Part shown: positions 1 through 10,900 of the stretch, piece after piece
Layout of the letters: every line of letters starts with the position of its first letter
Numbering within the stretch: position 1 is the first letter of the stretch
From: Cyclostephanos tholiformis
Lineage: Eukaryota > Bacillariophyta > Thalassiosirophyceae > Thalassiosirales > Thalassiosiraceae
NCBI GenBank assembly: GCA_036939975.1
Contig: JALLPB010000372.1
Location: forward strand, 1 to 16,928
Direction of reading: 5' to 3'
Length of the DNA: 16,928 bases
Position numbers and translations under genes: made by a program
Notes under the pieces: model-generated
Told to the model about the DNA's origin: nothing
The model's input: the letters and a program-made list of their open reading frames with translations, nothing else
Databases searched by the model: none

Positions 1-312
1 CACACTCAGGGGATGGCGGGAAAAAATTGTCGAAAGATTTAGCTGTCACATCCTATAACATTAGGTGGTTCTTAAACCCCGACAGATACGGTAGGTATTT
101 TATCTCCGTTTTTAATTTCTTCTCTACGATAGTGTACCCTCTCTTCTTTCCACCTCCCCCCCCCGCCCCGCCCCGCCCCGCCCGCGGGGGCGGCGGGGGC
201 CAACGTCGCGAACAAAAAACCCCAACAAGATCAAAACCTGTCCCGCCCGCCGCCTCCTTGTCGCAAAGCTATTCCTCGGCGCATCAATCCCCCTCCCAGC
301 ATTGTGGCGATT
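1..312 (+). promoter_or_regulatory. 5' flank / 5' UTR of the giant USP gene, C/G-rich
   Basis: No gene is visible here. At 161-180 there are four tandem CCCCG pentamers, followed by a G-rich stretch, and the segment CCGCCC-GCGG-GGGCGG (about 180-196) can fold back on itself. Such CCCCGCCC blocks resemble GC-box promoter elements, but no TATA box or defined start site is seen. An ATG at 13 opens a nine-codon frame ending in TAG at 40-42. No other ATG occurs before the gene's ATG at 313. The promoter role is inferred from position only. Confidence 0.4.
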
Positions 313-1883
313 ATGCCACCCGAAAGGACGAATATCAACCCTAACAACATCATCGTCAACGGTTCCACGTCGTCGTCAGTCTTCGGGGGCGGGAACAACA
401 ATAACATAAGCGAGGGGGCATCGCCGCCGGACGGCCACGGACAGGAATCCCCAAATCATCCGCAACAGCAGGGGCAACAGCATCCTCGCATGATCGGTCC
501 TCAGCCACCGCCCCCGCCCCAACAGCAGCAGCAGCAGCAGCAGAGTCAAAAGCAGCAAAAGCAGCAAGAACGAGATAAGGATAAGTCAGAACGAGATCAG
601 GAGGAGGAGGGCTCGGATCAAAATCGGGAAGGGACGACTCCACGGACGACGACAAATATCACGATGGCCAGCCAGCCTCCCCAGCACATCCTCCAGCTGT
701 GGAGCGAGGTGGCAGAGAATTTGACCAAGCATCAAACGGGTAAGTTGAGAAAGGGAGAGAGAGAGAGGAAGTGGGATTGACGTCGTCGAAAATATTCGAA
801 TGTTTTTTGTTTTTATCCACACCATCTCACTCTCTCATCCCCCCCCTCTTCCCCCTCTTCCCTCTCCCTTGCGATTCTCATATTTCTCGTTATATGTTTC
901 GTCATATTTACGAATCATCGTCTTCTCTCCGCTCCCCTCCCTCTGTTTTCTATTCAAATTTCGTCACACTCGCCCCCCCCCCCCCCCCCCCCCCCCCCCC
1001 CCTGGCAATTGCGAAAACAGTCGTGTGGACCAAGGCGGTGGACTCCCTCGAGTCGGGCCGTCAGCACCTACGAGACCATCCGGCTCCCCCTCTCCCAATT
1101 ACTGCCCCCTCATACGCCACCCCTCTTTCCTCTTTCTCCTCCTCCGTGGATCTTCGCCTACCCGCATCATCCTCGCCCAACGACGAAAAGTTCGACCCGA
1201 CGACTACGACCGACGCCGAGACGATCGCCGTTACCGGGGCATCGCCGGCCTGGAATCCCGGGCGAGAGTTCGTCGACCGGTACATGATCCAAGTAATATC
1301 CATACTTCTCGAGCAGCAGCCGATGAAGATCGGACAGTCGGAGAAGGACTGCGTTGAGAAGTCTGTGCGTTGCGCGATGCAGATCGTGAAGGAGGACCTG
1401 GAGTACATGAATGACGTCGACTCGGCCATGAGGGCGCTGATGACGGAGGATGGGGGGGCGACGGGAGATGAAGGTGGTAGGCGCACGACGACTATGGCGA
1501 CGACCACGCGGCGGCATCATCTGCGCGTCCTCGCCGCGGAACGCAACGCGGGCGTCATGGGGCCGAGGCCATGCCCGACCCTCGACGCGCTCGGACACGT
1601 CTTCAGCAAGAAGAAGGTATACTACAAGACCCAGAGGCAGTGGAGCAATGCCCCCGTGGGACTGCCGGAGTTTAGGAATCACATGATATCGGTCTTCCGT
1701 CGCACGAGGGGCTTCGTCGCGCTCGCTAAATACCTGGAATCGAGGGCGGGGGATCCGATCGCCTTCCCGAACTTGGAATTGTGCAGGGAAATCCTCGGGG
1801 GGGTGTACGACGGTCTGCCGGGTCACGTGGGTGGATCGAACATTGGCGACGATAAGAACGTGGTCGGAAACGGCGGTGGTAGT

Positions 1884-1914
<31 letters not shown>

Positions 1915-4900
1915 TCCTGGCATCATCATCGCTGGGAGGCGGGGTGAGAGGGCCGACTGCTGAGCCCTCCCCCGCCGACATACAGGCTCTGTCCAAGCAA
2001 AAGTCCATTCTGTCTACGTCGAGGGCCATCGCGTCGGCCATCATGAAGCACATACTCCTGCTGGATGAGATCACCCTCAAGAAGATAGACACGAAGACCA
2101 TCGAGGGTCTGCGCACACAGCTCCACAGGCTGTACAGAGAGATGAGCGACGCCGACATCGTCGGCCCCACCGGCTTATCTCCCCCCACCGTCATCCCCGA
2201 TGAGACGATCGGTAGTCCTAGGGCGCTGCATGAATTCTTTGTCTTTTGGAGGGAGCTTTCGCTTAGGCTTATCACAAGCCAGAGCCTGCCTCTTAAGCTC
2301 TTCGGGTGGGACGAGATCGCGTCGCTCATAACCGAATCGGAGAAGATGGCCCCACCGCCTCGACGGTACCGCGTGTCCGGCGCCGGCACATCCTTCATCA
2401 ATGGAATCTACGAATTTGACCCCAAGAGGGTGGGTCCCAACGGATACGTCAAGAGCGGGGTGGAATTGCAGTACCATCGCAGGATACCCCTTGACGGCGG
2501 CAGGATCGCTGACGACCTAAACGACCACGCGGGATCGGCAGACAAAGTCGTCGGCTGCGGTGGCAACAGCGTCCCTCAAAAAAAACCTACCATGCCAGCG
2601 GTCGTACCGGCCGACATAGATGGAGCTGGCAAAACGATCACGCTCTTCCGGTGCACCATGCGCTCGTCACACAAGTGGTGGTTCCTCTCCGAGGCCGATG
2701 AGGACCAGCCGGGAACCGACAAGGACGTCGACTACTACCAGCACAAGTCAAAGCGCGACGAGGAGGCTCTACCTAGCCACTCGGGGTGGCTGACGTGTCG
2801 CGCTGGCTCTGACCCGCCTCCGACATTAGAGGCGTTGGGAAAGATGTTGCCGAAGGGGGAGGAGTACAACACGCTGGAGCATCAGTTGGCAAAGTGGGCA
2901 ATTGAAAACGGGGTCATAGAGCTGGTGCTGGGGGACGGGATTCATAGGGAGGTGGTGAGCCGGAGCGCGGGGCTCATCAAGTTCTTGGCCGGCATGAGCA
3001 GCGATGACGGAGATAATGACGTAAATGATCCCGCGACCATGAGCGATGGCGAGCGTGGCATGAAAAAGTACTGCCTGAAGGCGTCCCACCTTTTGCTGGC
3101 GTGGAAGACTTGCACTAACAAGGCAGACGCGGCTGTTTCGGCGCAGATTTACCAATTGCTTGTCAGTATCTTGCCCTCGCTTCCCAGCTCGCTCGCCATT
3201 CCCCTCATCGAGGCCATACGCTTTTCGTTGGGCCAGAGGGGCAGCGTGACGCCTTCCGGGGGAATAGAGAAACCGTCGGATCACTTTTTTGAAGTATCCG
3301 AATTTTGCTGTGCAATTGCTGAGAAAATTCTTGCTGACAGCGCTCGTGATGGGGGAAATAACGCCATAGCCACCAACAATGCCATGAACAAGCAGGATCT
3401 GTCCCGAAAATCTAATGCCGTGGATCCCGTACGCGAGGCCATCTTGAATCTACAATGGGCCGTTCTCTCACACAAGGACGCGTTGACCCTCAAATCGTAT
3501 GAATCGATAAAGAAATTTGTCTCGTCTGAGATATGCAAGCGAGACGCCACTTCGGATAAATTGCGAGCAATATTCCTGATGCATACTCGCGACGAAATCT
3601 CCAAAAACGTTATGTGCTCCGATCCCAACAATCAGGGAGTGGACGAAACTCACGCTCTGCACATGGTCCAGTTGGCAAAGTTCCTACTGGAGGGGTGTGA
3701 TAGGGAGGAAATGGTTTTAATGGTGTCCGGTCACAACCTTCCAATGCTGCTATTCAGAGATTTGATAAGCTACATGAAGCGTAGGAGCAGTAGCACGGTG
3801 ACACCAATGAGAAAGGTACGCCTTTGCTTGTGTTTTGTGACAATTATGCGAGGATCACTCCCAACTTTTTCTGCCTGAATACTTCGTGATGCGCACACAA
3901 CCTATCTGTCATTCACGATTTCTCTCTTCTTCCCAGTCTTCGTCCATGTTCAACTCTTCTGATCAATTTAATCATGCCAAATTATTGTCCACGCGATTAC
4001 AAACCCTCCGATTCGTATATGGACTGAATATCAACCTCGATCCGTTAGCGCTTGATGGCCCTAAGATTGAGTTGTCTTTTGAGCAGCTTATGCGATTGTG
4101 GAATGTATGCTCCGACCCCAACGATAGAGAAGCTTTGATGATGTTTCTCGCCAATGCGTCAAAGCCCGACGACGGTAGTTACAATCAGCAGAACGATGGA
4201 AATTGTGGTTCGCTTCGGCCCGAAAATTCAATGCACAATATCAAAAGCCTCTCTCCGTGCTTCTCCGACAACTTGTATATTTTTGAACATCTATTCTGTG
4301 CGGATGTTGGTGGTCCGGCATGGGAAGATTTGAACGAGTTGGCGTATCAATCGTTTCAAAGTTTTGATGCGAAAGAAGCGCGTGTTTCGTCGCTAACAAC
4401 GGATGCACTATGGAGGATATGCTTGAATTCAGGCAACGATGTGGTGGCGTCGTGGGCCATGAATGATCTGTTGGCGGTGTATAAAAACAATAGCTATGGA
4501 CTATCGGTTGCTGCGTCTGTTGTTGAAGGAGATAGAAATGCCAACGAAACGAAGGAAGACGATCAGTTCTCTCAACGAATATTTAGCTGTCTTGTACAAG
4601 TGAAGGAAGGCCTCGTGGCTGGTAATCGATCATCAGAACGGAGTGCAGAAAGATGCATTCGCATACTAAGCGCGGCGATCGATCAATGCAACAGTTTGGG
4701 TGGAAGTGCGAGAGCTTTAGTGGCTCGATTGGGTACGATGATCCAAATGCAGCATCAGGGACTAGCAAGTGCATCGACGCCGTCGGTGGATGAATACTTG
4801 AATCTTGTACCGCACGGGATGAGAGGCGTTTATTCCTGTGATACCGTGTCCATTATTGCCAGGGCTACTTCTCGAGGAGTTGGAACCAGCCTTGGCTCGC

Positions 4901-7900
4901 CATCAAATGACATCACAGTAGGTGATGAAGGCCCAACCCGATATACGAGCATGCAATCAGAACGTTTCCTACTGGAAATCCATCCACTCCAAACCCTAGC
5001 CTCCATCAAAAGTCAAATCGCCTCTCATTGCAAACACGATGAGAAAAGGGTCAAATTGAATAATTTGACGGGGCACAGGCGCAGTGTCAATATTAGTAAT
5101 TCAGAGCCGCGTATAAGCGTGTTACCGGATACGACACTGGCCGCTGATTTGGGCATAATGGAGGGCAGTGAGATTATTGCTTTACTTTCGGACAAGGTTG
5201 TTGCGAGCAACAATACCATTGGCAATAATGGCAACGCCAACAACACTACAGTTAAATTTGACTTACACGACGATCCAATTAGAGAAAAGCGACATCAATA
5301 TCCTATGTCAACATCTCATCCAAATTCGCTTGACTTGAATGGTTTGTTTTCCAGGAATGGACCAGACGGTTCATCCAATTTATTTTTTGATACGCTGATT
5401 TCGGTACTAGAAACGCTTCCAGTGAGGGCCGCTCACGACGGCAGCAGTCAGGTTGGAAATCACAAGAAGAGCGTAGATACGCACTCCCTCGCTTGGGACT
5501 TATTATTGGCCATGCCAACTAATCCTGGAATAATTGCCAAGGTCCAAAGGGCTTGCTCGATCACGGGAGTAGCGAAAGTCGATCCATCTGGTAATGAGAT
5601 GGTCGTGGAACCCATCGACGACATACCTAGCTGGTCCTCCTTATTGGACTTTCAACATTTTGAGCTCTCGGTGTACGTAATGCAAATAGTCGATTCATTC
5701 TTACGCCCAGCACCAGTTATGTTTTCGAGCCTACCGGGAGATCTCGCTGCTGAAATTTCACAATCCATGTTCGACAGAGCGAAAGTATTCCGTACATGTT
5801 TCATAGAATCAGGAGGCTTTGACGCAGTTTTACAACTCTTCATCATGAGCGGCATGGGTGGCGATAAGAACATGGGAAAACGGAATAAGATGGGTAATGA
5901 GTTTGCGTTGCGCATCATCCAGGAGTGCTTCTTTCGAAACAATGAATTATCTAAGGAAGGGAGAGATGTGATTGTTTCATTTGATGAGAAAACAATGAGC
6001 AATTTTCTCAACAGTTTGGTCTCTATTACTATTGACGATTGTGGTGTTTCAGATAATGCTATTTTGAGGGTGCTGAAGCTAGCTCGTTTGATGCTCGAGT
6101 CAGGTGGTCCATCAGTAACCACCAGTTTCACTTCTCTGCCTGGTAATGCTGCAGAGACATTTCTAACATCCGTATTACTTTGGAAAGGATCTGGCTCATT
6201 GGCATCCGCAAGCATCAGGTCAGCTGTGAACATTCGAAAATGTACCGAAGAAATGATTTTGGCAATTCCACTCCTCTCAGCGTCAGCTTTACCTTGGCTT
6301 GTGAAGTCACTCAAGCGCATTGATCCCTCTACAGACGGTTCTGATGAGTTCTTTTCCGTACTATTGAAGTTGGTTAGCTCTGTGAACCAAATTGAAAATG
6401 CTGCACAACTGCGAGAGTTAGGCACGGCAGTTTGCATTAAGCTAGCATCATGCCCACGCCCAAATAATGAAACAGCCAACATTGATCATACCACAGGAGT
6501 GTTATGTGGTTGCCTGAAGCTGCTTATTGCGCTCATCGAAGTTGATGATGGAGATAATGGTGGTGTTCTCGTGGAGGGATCGCGTCATGTCATACAATCT
6601 TTCAACATAAGACCATGGTCGGATGAATACTGTGCAAAAAATAGCTGGCAGCGGGAACCGGAGTCTTTGAGTGACAATGACAAGGCACTAGTTGATTTGA
6701 TGGGGTCTATCTTTGATGGGTTCATTTCTTCAGCGCGTTCGTCGGGTTTGCCACCGATTTGTTGTGACAAAGTTTCGCGCCAACTTGCCTTCAATGTCAT
6801 CAGCGCCGCAGCGCAAGCATGTGGTGGGGGTACAGGATATTGCATCCTGACCCACAAGATCAATAGTATAATTGCCAACGTGGCACCAGCATTACGGCAT
6901 CGGTGGGGTCAGAATGCATCCGTTGACGACACAAGTAGCACATCTCGCAATACTAATTCGGTTCGATATTCTGGCCTGAAAAATCAAGGATGCACATGCT
7001 ACATGAACTCGGTCCTACAGCAGCTATTTATGATGCCTGCTCTACGCAAAAACTTGTGCTCTGCCGAAGTTCCCACTATAGTACGATCCTCCGGTGGCGG
7101 AGCTATTGTAAAGGGGGATGCATTGGTAGGAAAGAAAATATCTGTGCACTGGGAAAATGGGAACAAGTACGATGCCGTGGTCGCCAGTTATGAAAAAGCG
7201 ACGGGTATGCATACCATCAATTACAGTCCGATCCACCTCGCTTCAGGGTTAGACAATCATCAACAACGGCAACAGTTAGTGTTTGACATAAGTACTTTAC
7301 CCCGAGATTTACCTGAGGAATTTATTCTGACCGAGGGCCGTCCTGGCAAAGAAACCGGTGCCTTCGAGATTATTCCCACTATTATTAGGACGACATTAGT
7401 CAATGATGGACCTTTGCAGGAGAGTGGAGCAACATCCAAGTCGCAGGAGGCATTATCGCAGATACAGGAGACACCCGATGAGGCCTCTTCGCGCAAATTA
7501 CTGGAAGAGGTACAGCGCACATTTGTAAACCTGGACGAAGCTCGGGGTAGGTGTTACGATCCTCGTGCACTTGTCGAAGCTAGTCACTGTCTCAAATTGG
7601 AGTTTGACGTGTGGCAGCAAAACGATGCATCAGAATTTGCGATGAAAATGTTAGATCGACTTGAAATATCCTTGAAGAAGTGGTCTCCTTCGCATTTCAA
7701 GTTCCTTGCTCATACCTTTGGAATGAAGAAAACAACTCAAAAGATTTGCAGAGAATGTGGGTTGAAGGTGAGAAGAACTCCGCTGCCTTGCATTTTGTGT
7801 GCTCCCCAAATTATGTCTCATTCGCGTTGCGCCCCTTTTTAACTGTAGACGAACCGGGAAGAAGACATGATGAATATAGACTGTCAAATTCGCAACAAAA

Positions 7901-10900
7901 CAAGCATCCACGAGGCATTATCGGACATGTGTGAAGATGAAATTATGGAGGGCGACAACAAAGTATTGTGTGACAGCTGCAAAGTTAAAACAAATACTGT
8001 CCTTAGAACCGCAATATCGGTGCTTCCAGATGTGCTTGTGCTATCCCTAAAACGATTCGACTTGGATTATACCACATTTGAAACAGTCAAACTTAACAGT
8101 CGTTGTGAATTCGGAGAAGCACTAAATATGAAAAAGTACACGCTTCAGGCAAAGGAAGTTTTGGAAGCGGCAAATAAGAACCTGGAAAACGATAATAAAA
8201 GTGAACTCGGCTCCACAATGGATATTGAAGAGAGTGAAACAAAAGATGGAAACGATGAGGAAGACCCACTCAGCGTACTTCCAGATGAAGATTATGAATA
8301 TCGATTAGCGGGTGTCCTTGTGCATGCAGGCGTTGCACAGGGGGGTCACTATTACAGCTTCATTAAAGACCGGACAACTGCCAAATGGTACAGATTTGAC
8401 GACGAGGATGTAACGCCGTTCGACTCATCCTCGATTGAACACGAGTGCTTTGGGGGCAAAGTTAAAAAAGAAACAAAGTTTCCAAATGGCCACACTCACA
8501 CTGTTGAAAGTGAGCAGTTTGCGAATGCACTGATGCTGTTTTATGAGAAGGTGAAACCAGTTCAATTCGCCGCAGTTGCTCCTATGGAAGAAGAGCCAAA
8601 TGCAGCTTTATCGAATCTAGAATATACCAATGGGTACGACATTTTTTTACCTGAAGTAAGGAAATCAAACTCGACCCATAGCTGGCAGTCATTCCTTTTG
8701 ACAGATGAGTTCCAAAAGTTTGTCAAGGAATTTCTTGATTTGTGTGCTGGGAGGAAGCAATTGAAGGAGGAGGAGGACAGCATGGACATCACGCCAACAT
8801 CTTCTCCTTCTCCAGTCCTTCTGTGGACAGAGATGGAATCTTGGCGTTTAGATGGCATACGAATGTCTCTTTCGTTTGTGTTTGATGTACTTTTCCACTT
8901 ATCTTTGAAAAAGGCTGCATTGGATGACTGGTCAAAAATTTTGCAGGAAGTATTTTCTTCAGCGTACGATATTGCAGCAATGTTTGTGTCCGATCTTGCA
9001 AAGAGAACTCATCAAGTATATGAGAATTGGCTTCGTGCTTTCGTAATGGAGTGTCCCGAAGAAGGCTCGAGAAGAACTGCGTTGCAAATTTTCTCAAGTG
9101 CAATTTCTTCTCTTTTGAGCAACCCTACTGAGCAATCATTGCTTCAAATCTGGACTCAGGCTTGGGCAACTCAGGTTTTGGAGTTGGAAACGGTTTTGGC
9201 TACCAAACGGCAACACGGTGTTGTAATGCCAACTAGGTTAGAGGCAGTTGAGATGCGTCCGCGAGAAGACCCATCAAAAATCGGCGCTACCGCCACCAGC
9301 ATAGGTATCATTCTTTCTTACCTTGCGCAACTTATCGAGGTGTCTCCCCGTTACACCCAGGGCAACATTGAGTTATGCTTTTTCATAAGGGAACTAGCCA
9401 GTGGGCAAACACCCACGGCGAGAATTCTTCGTGATGCCATGGTCGAAGCTCAGTTTATAGCGCGCCTTAGTTGCCTTGCTATACGAGAGAAAACCCACGA
9501 AGTGCTCAGGGCAATATTCCCTGGATCATCATTGCCGCTGGATGTTGTTGATGCGATTTCGAGAGAAGAGACGTTATCGTCCAATATTATGCAGGTTGGA
9601 ATGAACAATGCGGGAATTCATGGCGTAGGAGGTAATCAATTGCTATTAGAGGCCATAGGATGTCTTCTTGGGACGCCGTGGATTAAACAAGAAGCCATCT
9701 CTTTTGAAACAGGAGAAGTGAACAGAGGCAGGACTATTCGGGCACTGACACCTCGCGCAATTGAAGCCCTTACGGCAGTTTTTGAGGAGTCTAAACCCCG
9801 GTCTTCAACTGGCATGATTCTTCGCGACATTCGTCACTACTTGCAGAAATGTGGACAACATGTTCCACCTCAGAGAATCGATCAAATCTTCAGCAGACAC
9901 GCCGTTGACGAACCAGACGGTAGTAAGCTGCTGACACTGAAAGGATTTCTCGCTTATTACCGGGACGCAGTGCACACTAATGAGTATCAAGTAAGGGAAT
10001 CGTATTCTGTGCTATTTTTTATCTTCGTTTACGCACCGTATTCCCTTCTCAATGTATCTTCTATTTTCTATATTCAGGTTCAAAAAGAACTCCATGCCTT
10101 TGGTTTCCGACCAGATCTCACCCGCCGACAAGACGATTGCAAATGGTATTTTGATGAAAGTAGCGGCCAAAAACGCCCTTGCTCGATAAGAGAGTGTATT
10201 GTCAATGATCTCGTCATGAATTCTTCTTGTTTGTCTAAAATTCACAATTTCACTGAATTGGGATTGCAGACGTTATACTTCTTAAATTTTGCACAAACGC
10301 AAAGTAACAACGGTGTGGTCGAATATATTCTGGCTGCTTCTGCCATCTTTAGAGATTCGAAAAGGCTCATATTTGACTCACTTGGCTACCTCTATGAACA
10401 CCTTGGAAGCTGGAATGGAGGATCTGCTGCTGAAGGATATCCCTTGATTATTATGGTGAGTGTAAAATTTTACTCGGACTGAAAAATATTGTTGTTCTTG
10501 AGTCATTTCACACTATTTTCGTTCTTCGGATACTTGCAGATTTTAAATGTGCTTACTGCTATTCGGGACGAGAAGCAACAAAGTCGAATTGCCACAGTTA
10601 TGATTAACGATGATGGGGAGGAACGTCGAGAGGGTTTGATGACTAAGGGCGAACGCATCCTTCAGGAGTATCCAACGGATTATCGTGCTCGGGCATATGC
10701 TGATAAGTATGCTGAAATCATTATTATGCTCCAAAAGCAACATGCAATATCGAATTGGATGTCACTGCATCGGTCTCGCTGGACATGGATTGAGCCTGAT
10801 GCTCACCCAGAAACTACGCATCCATTGCAGTCAAGAAGTGACAATTCTGTCCGGCGTGGTGGGGGGCATCAAAATGTGTCCACTCATCATCAAAATAATG

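Larger units (their letters stand above)
6967..8559 (+). other. USP (C19) catalytic core, residues about 2085-2588
   Basis: The Cys box is GLKNQGCTCYMNSVLQQLF, with the nucleophile Cys2095 (codon 6997-6999) and oxyanion-hole Asn2090. QQNDASEF follows at 7615-7638. A zinc-binding pair CREC (Cys2345, Cys2348) and a pair CDSC (Cys2392, Cys2395) lie on either side of intron 3. The His box is GVLVHAGVAQGGHYYSF with His2518 (8347-8349), and KWYRFDDEDVT carries Asp2535 (8398-8400). HECFGG and LMLFYEK close the fold as in USP9X. The core is intact, apart from a Tudor-like insert between the Cys box and QQNDASEF. Confidence 0.93.

Noticed and set aside
13..42. Nine-codon upstream frame (ATG at 13) as a regulatory uORF
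   Set aside because: The transcription start is unknown, so it may not be in the mRNA, and nothing in its sequence indicates function.
27..344. A 105-codon frame in the 5' flank
   Set aside because: It opens at TTG, not ATG, is mostly Pro/Gly low-complexity sequence from the C/G block, and overlaps the true gene start in another frame.
1167..1826. A 219-codon antisense frame in USP exon 2
   Set aside because: It is Arg/Pro-rich, as expected opposite G/C-rich coding DNA, with no recognisable motif.
5652..6482. A 276-codon antisense frame in USP exon 3
   Set aside because: It lies wholly opposite well-supported USP coding sequence and shows no domain, so it is a shadow of the sense codon pattern.
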